A stretch of 64,000 nt of DNA from Anaerostipes hadrus ATCC 29173 = JCM 17467 (GTDB lineage: Bacteria > Bacillota > Clostridia > Lachnospirales > Lachnospiraceae): assembly GCF_030296915.1 (NCBI RefSeq), contig NZ_AP028031.1:1607501-1671500 (forward strand). Direction: 5' to 3'. A model generated the notes under the pieces. It searched no databases. It had not been told where the DNA came from and saw only the letters and a program-made list of their open reading frames with translations. Positions within the stretch are counted from its first letter, which is position 1, and each line of letters opens with the position of its first letter. Position numbers and translations under genes: made by a program. This document shows, piece after piece, positions 52,076 to 61,039 of this stretch.

Positions 52076-53443
52076 TCATTCTTCATACATCGGTGTGTAT
52101 GGTTCTTTATTTCGTTCCCTAAATTCTTTTGTGATCTTCGCTAAGACCTGTGGTTTTGTAAAGAGATCATATACGATTCCTGCTGCCACTTTAGATGCAT
52201 ATAAGGCTCCTTTATCTCCGATGGAAGTCCCTCCGCTTGCGGTTGCCTGCCATGTATGTGGAGAGCATCCGATCGGCCAGCATGCAGTTGTAAACAGACC
52301 GGTTGGCATGATCCTGCTGACATCTCCTGTATCAGAAGATGCACTTAGTTCTGCTTCTTTCCATTTATCTCTTGGCGAAACACCTAAGATCATTGCTTCA
52401 TCATAAACTTGGTGAAGATTTTTTCCTTTCTCTATGATACCTTGTTCCACGGTTTTCTGCAACTCTTTTGCAAATCGTAGTTCTTCTTTTGTGTATTTGG
52501 GTCCATCTGCTTCAATCAGGTTCGCATATGCAAGGTCTGCAAATGCTTCGTTTGTGGATAACTCACAGCATCCACATCCCATTTCAATATCCACTGTCGT
52601 CTCTGTCATCATCGCTGCACCTTTTGCTACTTTCTTTAATCGTTCCATTGTGCTTTTGACATCCTTCATATGTGGTGCTCTGACAAAATACCATGCACTT
52701 GCTTGGTCTGGCACGATATTGGGTGCAAATCCACCGCTGTCTGTAGAATAATGAATTCTTGTGCGGTCAATGACATGTTCTCTTAAATAGTTTGCTCCAA
52801 CATTCATTAATTCCACGGCGTCTAAAGCACTTCTTCCCTGTTCCGGAGCAAATGCTGCATGTGATGATACTCCATGGAAATAAAAATGTGCAGATGCATT
52901 CGCAAGATATGCTTGATCATGTGCCATATTTGTATCAGATGGATGCCAGCTCACTGCTGCATCACATCCATCAAACATATGATAATATGCCATCTTTACC
53001 TTTCCACTTAACAGTTCTTCTTCTGGGCATCCATAGAATCTGACTGTTCCTTTTTGTTTCCCTTTTTCTAAGAAACGTTTGATCGCAATGGCTGCAGTTG
53101 TAGCTGCGGCACCTAACATATGGTGTCCACATCCGTGTCCGACACCATCTTCGGATACCATTTCTTTTTTAATATCTGCTTTTTGTGATAATCCAGGAAG
53201 TGCATCGTATTCTCCAAGAATTGCGATAACTGGTTTCCCTTTTCCGTATTCTGCAATAAACGCATGTTCTAAATGTTCATTGTTCTCAATCGTGAATCCT
53301 TCTTCACTCAAGATTTTTCTTAAGAAATTGGCAGATTCTCTTTCATTTCCAGATAATTCTGGGTGATTCCATAAAGTATGACAGATTTCCTGACACAACG
53401 GCTCTAACCCTTGCACCTCATCATAAACGTCCTGTTTGATCAT
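52076..53443 (-). CDS. M20-family amidohydrolase, AbgB-like
   Basis: 455 residues. Metal-binding and catalytic motifs of the M20D group are visible: LGEYDALPGLSQ (about 82), GVGHGCGHHMLGAAA with the metal His (about 107-110), GCPEEELLSGK with the general base Glu (about 145) and the dimerisation lid HGVSSHAAFAPEQGRSALDA (about 200). AbgB hydrolyses p-aminobenzoyl-glutamate; other members cleave N-acyl amino acids or dipeptides. It ends a three-gene operon with two membrane proteins that may import its substrate. Confidence 0.9.
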   Translation of the reverse strand: MIKQDVYDEVQGLEPLCQEICHTLWNHPELSGNERESANFLRKILSEEGFTIENNEHLEHAFIAEYGKGKPVIAILGEYDALPGLSQKADIKKEMVSEDGVGHGCGHHMLGAAATTAAIAIKRFLEKGKQKGTVRFYGCPEEELLSGKVKMAYYHMFDGCDAAVSWHPSDTNMAHDQAYLANASAHFYFHGVSSHAAFAPEQGRSALDAVELMNVGANYLREHVIDRTRIHYSTDSGGFAPNIVPDQASAWYFVRAPHMKDVKSTMERLKKVAKGAAMMTETTVDIEMGCGCCELSTNEAFADLAYANLIEADGPKYTKEELRFAKELQKTVEQGIIEKGKNLHQVYDEAMILGVSPRDKWKEAELSASSDTGDVSRIMPTGLFTTACWPIGCSPHTWQATASGGTSIGDKGALYASKVAAGIVYDLFTKPQVLAKITKEFRERNKEPYTPMYEE

Positions 53444-53458
53444 TTTATCCCCTGCTTT

Positions 53459-54151
53459 CTATTCCTTTGTTGTATTCTTTAATGTCGCCATTCCAACAGC
53501 AATACTTACGAAGACACATCCTAAGGTTCCAAGCCAGTTGGATGCCCCTGGCAACCAGTTAAAGTATCCCATTCCGATCATAAAATATAAGATGATCGCA
53601 AATACAACCATGATAACGCTGTGTTTTTTCATTTTCATTCCAAATTGTACTAATAAAGCTCCAAATAAAGCTGGCAGCAAGTAGTTTAATGCGGCTTTGA
53701 TCGTATCTGGAAGCATGGATAATACAGAAGTTCCAAGAATTGCTCCAATTGTAAGAACAGATACGTTGATCACGATAGATACTGCCATTCCAAGGGTTGC
53801 AACAACAGATCCTTTTTCTGTTCCTGGTTCTACATCTGCTGCCACCTGTGCCATACTTGCACATGGGATTCTCATGTTAGAGATATTTCCTGATAAGAAT
53901 GCCATATAAGTTCCAGCGGCTCCGACGACTGGAAAGTAAGAGATCGGTTCTACAAACCATAACACTCCAAAGGCACTGGCTCCGCTGATAAATGCGGTTA
54001 ATAATGCAGCTGGTTTTGGTAAGATTCCATAGACAACAGCTAATACAAGTGCTGGAGTAAAGGAAAGAAGAACTCCAAGGTATCCTGTGATCTTACCGAT
54101 CTTATTGACTTGTGGTACATATTCTTTATTATAATAATCCTGATTGTTCAT
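53459..54151 (-). CDS. Integral membrane protein of unknown family
   Basis: 230 residues with about six hydrophobic segments (LGVLLSFTPALVLAVVYGIL, VVATLGMAVSIVINVSVLTI, YLLPALFGALLVQFGM). A conserved-looking SGNISNMRIPCASMAQVAAD loop lies between segments 3 and 4. I recognise no named family. Its position between a DUF5058 membrane gene and an AbgB-like amidohydrolase, with short gaps of 15-16 bases, suggests a two-component importer for the amidohydrolase substrate. Confidence 0.75.
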   Translation of the reverse strand: MNNQDYYNKEYVPQVNKIGKITGYLGVLLSFTPALVLAVVYGILPKPAALLTAFISGASAFGVLWFVEPISYFPVVGAAGTYMAFLSGNISNMRIPCASMAQVAADVEPGTEKGSVVATLGMAVSIVINVSVLTIGAILGTSVLSMLPDTIKAALNYLLPALFGALLVQFGMKMKKHSVIMVVFAIILYFMIGMGYFNWLPGASNWLGTLGCVFVSIAVGMATLKNTTKE

Positions 54152-54167
54152 CGTATCTTCCTCCTGC

Positions 54168-54911
54168 TTAAACTAATGCTGTAATGATCATGGCTCCAAG
54201 AATTGTGATCGTCAGGGACCATTCTTTTAACCATCCGATCTCTTTTTTATTTGCAACTTTGGTAAGTACAAACATGATCACGGCTCCAAGCACACATGCT
54301 AAGGCATTCTTCCATGCTCCGCTCATTGTGATCTGGTCTGCTTTCATCATCATAGAATAAAATGGTTTGGATAAATGGCTTGCGCACATTGCTGAGAATA
54401 CACCGATGATCGCACAAGAAGCAATCGTTGTCAGTGTTCCTGTATTTCCTCTGGAAACTTTCTTTTCGATCTTATCCATCTTATTTGCAGAGAATGTTGC
54501 GAATAACGCCCATCCGATAGAGCAAAGGATCATGGTCCAGACTGCCATTCCTAAAGCTTCTGGTGTTAATGTGTCCGTTCCAAGCTGTACCCCGACAGCG
54601 GATGTTCCAAGTCCTGCTGCGATAGATTCAAACATAACGGAACCTATCATAGATAATCTCATCCATCCGATTGGTCCCCCTACAGATACTAACAGAGAAA
54701 GCATCGCACTTAATACAACGATGGATGGTCCGATCGATGTTACCGCACTGCTTTTCATTGCTTTTTTCATCTGTTTATCGTTAAGTCCTAGTTTCTTTCC
54801 TGATTTGTAAGCACCCCTTGCGAATAAGACTGCCTGTAAGATGACAAATGCCACTGGAAGTGCACAGGCAAGCCACATTGGAATACTATTTGCGATTTTC
54901 ATTGCGTCCAT
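54168..54911 (-). CDS. DUF5058-like membrane protein
   Basis: 247 residues with about five to six hydrophobic segments. SSAVTSIGPSIVVLSAMLSL and GPIGWMRLSMIGSVMFES are the most characteristic parts and resemble DUF5058 proteins. It is the first gene of the operon, with AAGGAGG upstream. Function is unknown; transport is inferred from membrane topology and neighbours. Confidence 0.75.
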   Translation of the reverse strand: MDAMKIANSIPMWLACALPVAFVILQAVLFARGAYKSGKKLGLNDKQMKKAMKSSAVTSIGPSIVVLSAMLSLLVSVGGPIGWMRLSMIGSVMFESIAAGLGTSAVGVQLGTDTLTPEALGMAVWTMILCSIGWALFATFSANKMDKIEKKVSRGNTGTLTTIASCAIIGVFSAMCASHLSKPFYSMMMKADQITMSGAWKNALACVLGAVIMFVLTKVANKKEIGWLKEWSLTITILGAMIITALV

Positions 54912-54976
54912 ATTTTTATCCTCCTTATCGGTCCGTGTGTTTTGTATGCAATTATATTACCTGTTTTGTGGGTGAA

Positions 54977-55068
54977 ATGATATGAAAAATTTTTCACTTT
55001 TTGATATGGCATCTTTGTTTTCGAAGATTTTTATGATTATTTTCTTTGTATAGTGAAGATTTTTTCAC
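54977..55068. promoter_or_regulatory. Palindromic sites upstream of the DUF5058 operon
   Basis: TGAAAAATTTTTCA (54983-54996) is a perfect 14-bp palindrome and GTGAAGATTTTTTCAC (55053-55068) a 5-6-5 inverted repeat. Both share GAAxATTTTTTCAC. They could be operators for the nearby PucR protein. Inference only. Confidence 0.45.
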
Positions 55069-55128
55069 TTTATTAAATTAATAAAAGAAAAACTACCATT
55101 TTCTCTTAATATCTAAGATATAAGTGTG

Positions 55129-55752
55129 TCATGTCTTTATTTTACTTTTTAATAACATCAGTGCTTTCTTTTCAATCCTGCTTACATAGGATCTTGAAAT
55201 ATGAAGGTTTTTTGCTACTTCTTTTTGTGTCATTGGTTCTCTTCCATAAAGTCCATAACGCATGATCAGTGTTTTCTTCTCCTTATTCATCTCCATTTTC
55301 TCTAATTCTTCATAGATTCTTTTGATATTTTCTTTCTGCTCGATCTTTTTGATCAAATCCGTTTCCTGTGTTCCTAGAATATCTAACAGATGGATCTCGT
55401 TTCCTTCTTTATCTATCCCGATTGGCTCATAAAGGGATGTGTTCTTTGATGTTTTCTTTTCCTGACGAAGCATCATCAATAATTCATTTTCAATGCATCT
55501 TGCAGCATACGTGACAAGCCGGTGGCCTTTGCTGATATCATACGTATTGATCGCTTTGATCAGCCCGATCACACCGATCGAGATCATATCTTCTTTTTCC
55601 CTGTCCAGATTATGATATTTCTTTACGATATGTGCAACCAAACGAAGGTTGTGTTCCACTAACAAATTTCTCGCATTCATGTCTCCCTGGCGGCTTAGGA
55701 TCAGATAATGACGTTCTTCCTCTGGTAATAAAGGTTGTAAAAACTCTTGCAA
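55129..55752 (-). CDS. sigK: Sporulation sigma factor SigK, without pro-sequence
   Basis: 207 residues. Region 2 contains RNLLVEHNLRLVAHIVKKYH and GVIGLIKAINTYD; region 4 ends in QKEVAKNLHISRSYVSRIEK. These match mother-cell sigma K closely. In Bacillus the protein starts with about 20 hydrophobic residues that are cut off; here an in-frame TAG lies just upstream and the only start is TTG 55752, so no pro-sequence exists. The gene is whole, not split by a skin element. The AGAAGGG ribosome site lies inside a long hairpin. Confidence 0.92.
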   Translation of the reverse strand: MQEFLQPLLPEEERHYLILSRQGDMNARNLLVEHNLRLVAHIVKKYHNLDREKEDMISIGVIGLIKAINTYDISKGHRLVTYAARCIENELLMMLRQEKKTSKNTSLYEPIGIDKEGNEIHLLDILGTQETDLIKKIEQKENIKRIYEELEKMEMNKEKKTLIMRYGLYGREPMTQKEVAKNLHISRSYVSRIEKKALMLLKSKIKT

Positions 55753-55754
55753 AA

Positions 55755-55816
55755 GAAAAGCACCCTTCTAAGCCTTTTTATCATACTATGATACTTTGCT
55801 TAGAAAAGTGCTTTTC
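55755..55816 (-). terminator. Long hairpin between the U32 protease gene and sigK
   Basis: GAAAAGCAC, TTCTAAGC and ATCATA on one side pair with TATGAT, GCTTAGAA and GTGCTTTTC on the other, with few mismatches, over 62 bases. On the minus strand a T-rich tract follows. It can end transcription of the upstream operon. The sigK ribosome site is within its right arm. Confidence 0.75.
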
Positions 55817-55849
55817 CATTTCTATTCTGAAGTTTTTGCCGATCTTATC

Positions 55850-57091
55850 TTAATTCTCTTCTTCGACTTCTTCTCTTCTTCGAAGCAGATATCCTTCTTT
55901 AATCTCTTCTCCAAAATCAACATAGATCATCTGTTTTGGATGTGGGGCGGATTCCATTGGTCTTCCGTCTTCATCTTCGATCGCTTTCACTATAACTTCT
56001 TTGTTTGTTCCGTCTGGGATCATAACTTCGATCGTCTCTCCGACAGAGAATTTATTCTTCTGTTCTAAGAGTGCATATCCTTTGTCATTATGTCCCTGAA
56101 CGATTCCGATGTATGTGCAGTTCTTAATATACGTATTGCTGTCATATATCTGAGAAGTTTCGTCTGTCTTTCCAAAATAGAATCCTGTTGTAAACTGACG
56201 GTATGTGCATTTTGCGATCTCTTCTTTGTAGTAATCCATATTTGCTCTGTATTTTTCTACGGATTCCTTGCAGTCATCGATTGCTTTTCTGTAAGTTCTT
56301 GCAACCGTTGCTACATAAAGAGCTGTCTTCATACGTCCTTCGATCTTCAAGCTGTCGATTCCCGCATCTAAGATCTGATCGATATATTCGATCATATTCA
56401 AGTCTTTGGAGTTGAAAATATATGTTCCACGTTCATTTTCATACACTGGCATATATTCTCCTGGTCTTGTCTGTTCCATCACAGAGTATTTCCATCTGCA
56501 AGGATGTGTGCATTCTCCGCTGTTTGCATTTCTTCCTGTAAAGTAGTTACTTAGCAGGCATCTTCCGGAATGAGAGATACACATAGCACCATGAATAAAT
56601 GATTCGATTTCCATATCATCTGGGATATGAGCACGGATATCTTTGATCTCTTCCAGAGATAATTCTCTTGCAGATACGACACGGCTCGCTCCCTGATCAT
56701 ACCAGAACTTGTATGTTGCATAGTTGGTACTGTTTGCCTGTGTACTGATGTGGCGGTCAATATCTGGACAAACTTCTTTTGCGATCATAAAAACTCCAGG
56801 ATCTGAGATGATCAGTGCATCTGGTTTGATCTCTTTTAATTCTTCAAAATATTTGCGGATTCCTTCTAAATCTTCGTTGTGTGCCACGATATTAGCAGTG
56901 ATATAAACTTTCACTCCGTGTTTATGTGCAAATTCAATTCCTTCTTTAACATCTTCCATGGAGAAATTCTTTGCTTTGGCACGTAGTCCATACATCTCTC
57001 CACCGATATAAACGGCATCTGCTCCATATAACACAGCAACTTTTAATACTTCCAAGTTACTTGCCGGAATTAATAATTCAACGTCTCTCAT
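55850..57091 (-). CDS. U32-family peptidase (YrrO/TrhP-like)
   Basis: 413 residues. The U32 signature ESFIHGAMCISHSGRCLLSN (about 166-185) and the Cys-rich GECTHPCRWKY are present. The N-terminal ELLIPASNLEVLKVAVLYGADAVYIGG is typical, and the C-terminal domain about 330-400 is a beta-barrel. Relatives act in tRNA U34 hydroxylation (TrhP) or rRNA hydroxylation. The pairing with an O-methyltransferase gene (YrrM/TrmR type) upstream supports 5-methoxyuridine formation at tRNA U34. The start overlaps the methyltransferase gene by 14 bases. Confidence 0.9.
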   Translation of the reverse strand: MRDVELLIPASNLEVLKVAVLYGADAVYIGGEMYGLRAKAKNFSMEDVKEGIEFAHKHGVKVYITANIVAHNEDLEGIRKYFEELKEIKPDALIISDPGVFMIAKEVCPDIDRHISTQANSTNYATYKFWYDQGASRVVSARELSLEEIKDIRAHIPDDMEIESFIHGAMCISHSGRCLLSNYFTGRNANSGECTHPCRWKYSVMEQTRPGEYMPVYENERGTYIFNSKDLNMIEYIDQILDAGIDSLKIEGRMKTALYVATVARTYRKAIDDCKESVEKYRANMDYYKEEIAKCTYRQFTTGFYFGKTDETSQIYDSNTYIKNCTYIGIVQGHNDKGYALLEQKNKFSVGETIEVMIPDGTNKEVIVKAIEDEDGRPMESAPHPKQMIYVDFGEEIKEGYLLRRREEVEEEN

Positions 57092-57740
57092 TACTTTCTC
57101 CCATCTTGATACTGATTGCTACGCCATCACCTACCGGAAGGATCGTTGTCTCTAACTGTGGGTGATTCTTGATCGTATATAAATAGTCTCTCATTCGTTT
57201 ATGAATGGTGCGGTCTCTTCGCTCGATCGCATAACGTGATCTGGCAACGTCTCCGTCTTGAAGTACGTTATCTGAAACCAGCACACCTTCTGGTGCCAGA
57301 AGTCTTAGTACATCATCAAGGAAATGAATATACTGTCCTTTGGCTGCATCTACAAAAATAAGGTCAAAACTTCCATCAAGTCCTTTTAAGATCTCGATCG
57401 CATCTCCTTCTAGTAAGGTGATCTGTTCTTCTTTTCCCTGATTTTTGATGTTCTCTTTTGCTTTCTTGATTCTTTTTTCATTTCGCTCAATCGTGATGAT
57501 CGTTCCGCCTTCCGGCTGGTAACTGTTCATATAAAGAGAAGAAAATCCCACTGCTGCTCCGACTTCTAAGATCTTCATCGGTTTCTTTAAAAGGACCAGA
57601 GTCCTTAAGAGTTCCTTCGTCTCTGGTTTGACGATCGGAACATGATTGACTCTGGCCTCTGATTCAATATGGCTTAAATCGTTCTTCTCTTCTTTCATCA
57701 ATGAGCGGATATATTCTGTGATATTTAAATCCACTATCAT
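57078..57740 (-). CDS. O-methyltransferase, TrmR/YrrM-like
   Basis: 220 residues. SAM-dependent fold with motif I ILEVGAAVGFSSLYM (about 62), IERNEKRIKKAKENI, DLIFVDAAKGQY (about 132) and SDNVLQDGDVARS. ATG 57740 overlaps the stop of the MltG-like gene as ATGA. TrmR methylates 5-hydroxyuridine at tRNA position 34 in Bacillus. The neighbouring U32 gene would supply the hydroxylation, so a tRNA role is more likely than catechol methylation. Confidence 0.9.
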   Translation of the reverse strand: MIVDLNITEYIRSLMKEEKNDLSHIESEARVNHVPIVKPETKELLRTLVLLKKPMKILEVGAAVGFSSLYMNSYQPEGGTIITIERNEKRIKKAKENIKNQGKEEQITLLEGDAIEILKGLDGSFDLIFVDAAKGQYIHFLDDVLRLLAPEGVLVSDNVLQDGDVARSRYAIERRDRTIHKRMRDYLYTIKNHPQLETTILPVGDGVAISIKMGESNERR

Positions 57741-58138
57741 TGTATGATCTCCTCTGATACATGATCTCCGCATAAAATACCCATAATGTCATCCATTCCC
57801 TGAGACTGTGTAAATTCATATGTCCCTGAAATAAACGACTTATCTTTGTATTTTGAGAAATATTTGCGGATCACAAATCTAGTCTTTCCATAGATCAGCT
57901 TCTTTGAAACAAGGGTTTCGGCAACTTTCTCATCTGACTCATTCTGTGTAACAATGACCGTTACTTTCTTATGGCTTTGTGCATTATATGGCTGATTCGA
58001 AAATGTCTGTTCTGCCACAAAATACGCCCCATAGAAAATACAGAAGATCGCACAGATTAAAAATACTCTGCTTAATGTCCTAAAAAACAGTTGCCATCCT
58101 TCGGAATGAAAAAACTTCTTCTCTTCTGAAAGACTCAT
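57737..58138 (-). CDS. Short MltG-like membrane protein
   Basis: 133 residues. One membrane helix (VFLICAIFCIFYGAYFVAEQ, about 23-43) is followed by a LysM-like domain seen at the N-terminus of endolytic transglycosylase MltG (VTVIVTQNESDEKVAETLVS, SGTYEFTQSQGMDDIMGIL). The catalytic domain with its Glu is absent, so it cannot cut peptidoglycan by itself. Short forms like this occur in this operon position in related bacteria. It may be a regulatory or degenerate form. Confidence 0.75.
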   Translation of the reverse strand: MSLSEEKKFFHSEGWQLFFRTLSRVFLICAIFCIFYGAYFVAEQTFSNQPYNAQSHKKVTVIVTQNESDEKVAETLVSKKLIYGKTRFVIRKYFSKYKDKSFISGTYEFTQSQGMDDIMGILCGDHVSEEIIQ

Positions 58139-58139
58139 C

Positions 58140-59918
58140 TTAAACCTCTGTAATGATCGGCAGGATCATTGGATTACGCTTTGTCTTCTTCCAAATGTAA
58201 TTACTAAGCTCGTCTTTGATCTTCGTCTTGATCCTTGCCCAGTCTGTGATATTACGTTCTAAGCATTCCTCTACCGCATCTCTTGCAACATCTCTTGCAC
58301 CTTCCATCAAAGATTCTGATTCTCTGACATATACAAACCCACGAGATACGATATCTGGACCTGCCAGGATCATATTGCCATGTTTCTGCAGAGTAACTGT
58401 TGCAATGATCAATCCATTCTGAGACAGTAACTTACGGTCATTCAATACGATGTTACCAACATCTCCGACACCAAGTCCATCAACGAGGATTCCTCCTGCC
58501 TGTACTTTTCCAGCGATCTTTCCTTGTCTCTTATTGAGCTCCAGAACATCACCTTCTGCCAATACAAATGCATTCTCCTTTGGAATTCCCATCTCGATGG
58601 CAAGTTCACGATGACGCATCAGATGACGGTATTCTCCATGAACAGGGATCGCATACTTCGGCTTCGTCAGTGCATAAATAAGTCTTAATTCTTCACGGCA
58701 TGCATGACCGGAAACATGTGTATCTTCAAATACGATCTGTGCACCTTTTAATGCCAGCTCATTCATGATCTTTGAAATGTTCTTCTCATTTCCTGGAATT
58801 GGACTTGAGCTGAATATGATCGTATCACTTGGTACGATGGATACTTTTCTGTGAGTTGAGTTTGCCATACGGGATAATGCTGCCATTGTCTCTCCCTGGC
58901 TTCCCGTTGTGATTAAAACAATCTGATCGTCAGGATAATTCTTAATCTGATCAGTTTCTATTAATGTGTTCTTTGGAATCTTGATGTATCCTAATTCGGA
59001 CGCTGTCGCAATGATATTTACCATGCTTCGTCCTTCTACTGCAACTTTTCTTCCGTACTTATGTGCAGAATTGATGATATGCTGTACACGATCCACGTTC
59101 GATGCAAATGTTGCAATGATCATACGTCCTTTTAAATGTTCTGCGAACAGATTGTCCAGACGTTTTCCTACATTCTTCTCTGATGGTGTATAGCCTTGTC
59201 GTTCTACATTCGTACTATCTGCCATCAATGCCAGAACTCCCTTACTTCCAAGTTCTGCGAATCTTGCAAGATCGATTGCTTCCCCAAATAATGGCGTATG
59301 GTCGATCTTAAAGTCACCTGTATGCACGATCACACCTGCTGGTGTTGTGATCGCAAGTGCTGCTGCATCTGCAATACTGTGATTTGTCTTAATAAATTCT
59401 ACATTAAAGATTCCAAGTTTTACTTTGTCACCATGTGTCACAACATGGCGCTCCACGTTATTTAAAATACCGTGCTCTTTTAATTTGTTCTCGATCAATG
59501 CCATGGTAAGTTTTGTCGCATAGATCGGTACGTTCAATTCCTTCTCGAAATAAGGAATCGCTCCAATATGGTCCTCATGACCATGAGTGATAACCAGTCC
59601 ACGAATCTTGCTTGCATTGTCCTTTAAATATGTGATATCTGGAATAACTAAATCAATTCCTAACATATCCTCATCTGGGAACGCAAGTCCACAGTCCACG
59701 ATCAAAATCTGGTTATTGCATTCAAATGCTGTGATGTTCATTCCGATCTGGCCGAGTCCGCCAAGTGGAATGATCTTTACTGAGCTAGGCTTTCTTCTAG
59801 GCATTGGTCTTCTTCCCCTTGCCTGATAATTATTCTTATTGTATGATTTCTTGTTATCATTTGCATAATAATTATTTCGTTTTGGTCTTGCCTGCTGTCT
59901 TACTTGATTGTCTTTCAA
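58140..59918 (-). CDS. rnj: Ribonuclease J
   Basis: 592 residues. An Arg/Asn/Lys-rich N-terminal tail (about 1-45) precedes the metallo-beta-lactamase domain: VIPLGGLGQIGMN-type start, metal motif THGHEDHIGAIPYF (about 150), the beta-CASP domain and SGHACREELRLI / PVHGEYRHLMRH. It degrades and matures RNA from the 5' end. The start is most likely TTG 59918, with GGAGG 7 bases upstream; an ATG 11 codons earlier contains that ribosome site within its coding sequence. Confidence 0.93.
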   Translation of the reverse strand: MKDNQVRQQARPKRNNYYANDNKKSYNKNNYQARGRRPMPRRKPSSVKIIPLGGLGQIGMNITAFECNNQILIVDCGLAFPDEDMLGIDLVIPDITYLKDNASKIRGLVITHGHEDHIGAIPYFEKELNVPIYATKLTMALIENKLKEHGILNNVERHVVTHGDKVKLGIFNVEFIKTNHSIADAAALAITTPAGVIVHTGDFKIDHTPLFGEAIDLARFAELGSKGVLALMADSTNVERQGYTPSEKNVGKRLDNLFAEHLKGRMIIATFASNVDRVQHIINSAHKYGRKVAVEGRSMVNIIATASELGYIKIPKNTLIETDQIKNYPDDQIVLITTGSQGETMAALSRMANSTHRKVSIVPSDTIIFSSSPIPGNEKNISKIMNELALKGAQIVFEDTHVSGHACREELRLIYALTKPKYAIPVHGEYRHLMRHRELAIEMGIPKENAFVLAEGDVLELNKRQGKIAGKVQAGGILVDGLGVGDVGNIVLNDRKLLSQNGLIIATVTLQKHGNMILAGPDIVSRGFVYVRESESLMEGARDVARDAVEECLERNITDWARIKTKIKDELSNYIWKKTKRNPMILPIITEV

Positions 59919-59979
59919 CTTTCTTCCTCCATATCTACGTAGGTCTGACAATCCATTGTTTTAAACACTCTTATATATT

Positions 59980-60255
59980 TTATAAACTCACTTCAAGTCC
60001 ATCTAACAGTGCGTTAAAAATATCTGAGATCATATCCAGTTCTTTATCGTCCTCAACGATCTCATAGGATACATAGTCATCCTCTAACTGCACTTCTTTC
60101 ATGATCAATACAACGCTCTCATCTTCACTCGATGCTTCGCAGTCTTCTACCAAAAGGTAAGTCTGACCTGCGATCGTTGTCTGTTCTATGACATTAAATT
60201 CGATTTCCTGTCCATCGTCATCCAGAAAAAGAATCTTGCTGTCTTTCTTGCTCAT
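59980..60255 (-). CDS. DUF1292 family protein (YrzB-like)
   Basis: 91 residues, acidic, with the family pattern ILFLDDDGQEIEFNVIEQTT, then QTYLLVEDCEASSEDESVVL and VEDDKELDMISDIFNALLD. Function unknown. It is conserved in the ireB-ruvX-DUF1292 cluster of Firmicutes, as here. Confidence 0.9.
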   Translation of the reverse strand: MSKKDSKILFLDDDGQEIEFNVIEQTTIAGQTYLLVEDCEASSEDESVVLIMKEVQLEDDYVSYEIVEDDKELDMISDIFNALLDGLEVSL

Positions 60256-60267
60256 TGTCTGTTCCTC

Positions 60268-60687
60268 CTATAGGGAATCTAAATATCCCTGTAAAATCAT
60301 AGACGCCGCGATCTGGTCGATCACTTTCTTTCTGTTTTCGCGTCTTACACCGCTTTCCATCAGAACTTTCTCTGATGCTACTGTTGTCAGTCGCTCATCC
60401 CACAAGATCACTTCTAATCCTGTCCGACGCACTAAGGCATCGCGGAAAGATAAAGTATCTTCTCCGCGCTCACCTACTGTATTATTCATATTCTTTGGGA
60501 GACCTAAAACAATCTTCTCAACATCATATTCTTTCACAAGTTCTTCGATCCTTGCGTAAGTCTTTCTTAACTTATTCGCATCTTTCCTTGTAATCGTCTC
60601 TAATGGCTGTGCTGTAATATGAAGCTCATCACTTAACGCCACTCCGACTGTCTTCGTCCCATAATCTAACCCTAATATCCTTCTCAT
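60268..60687 (-). CDS. ruvX: Putative Holliday junction resolvase RuvX (YqgF)
   Basis: 139 residues with an RNase H-like fold. [18 protein letters not shown] supplies the first Asp, [15 protein letters not shown] the glycine-rich loop, [13 protein letters not shown] the Asp-Glu pair, and [15 protein letters not shown] the last Asp. It acts in pre-16S rRNA 5' processing or resolves junctions. It sits between ireB and DUF1292, the usual order. Confidence 0.95.
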   Translation of the reverse strand: MRRILGLDYGTKTVGVALSDELHITAQPLETITRKDANKLRKTYARIEELVKEYDVEKIVLGLPKNMNNTVGERGEDTLSFRDALVRRTGLEVILWDERLTTVASEKVLMESGVRRENRKKVIDQIAASMILQGYLDSL

Positions 60688-60700
60688 AATACCACGGTCT

Positions 60701-60955
60701 CTACTTTAATCTTGTCTCAATATAGTTCTCAAGCAGTGCTTCAATGATATCGTCACGCTCGACTTTATTGATGATGCTTCTTGCATTGTTGTGACTGGTA
60801 ATGTATGTTGGATCTCCAGACATAATATATCCTACCATCTGATTGACAGGGTTATATCCTTTCTCCTGCAGTGCCTCATATACACGCTCTAAGATCATGT
60901 GTACATCCAGTTCCTCTCTAACAACGGAAAAATGTTGTGTTTGATTATTATCCAT
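60701..60955 (-). CDS. ireB: IreB family regulatory phosphoprotein (DUF965)
   Basis: 84 residues, with [20 protein letters not shown] and [20 protein letters not shown]. Near the start the threonine in NNQTQHF is where the Enterococcus homolog is phosphorylated by IreK. The frame is open 26 codons further upstream but with no ribosome site; ATG 60955 is preceded by AAAGGG. It is part of the conserved ireB-ruvX-DUF1292 cluster. Confidence 0.92.
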   Translation of the reverse strand: MDNNQTQHFSVVREELDVHMILERVYEALQEKGYNPVNQMVGYIMSGDPTYITSHNNARSIINKVERDDIIEALLENYIETRLK

Positions 60956-61039
60956 AATTATCACGTCCCTTTCATTTATTAACCATTTTAATATAAAATG
61001 TATGAAATAGCAATGGAAATCATAAAATTTCACATCTGT

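Noticed and set aside
55129..55752. SigK gene split by a skin prophage
   Set aside because: The reading frame is continuous over 207 codons with both region 2 and region 4 present.
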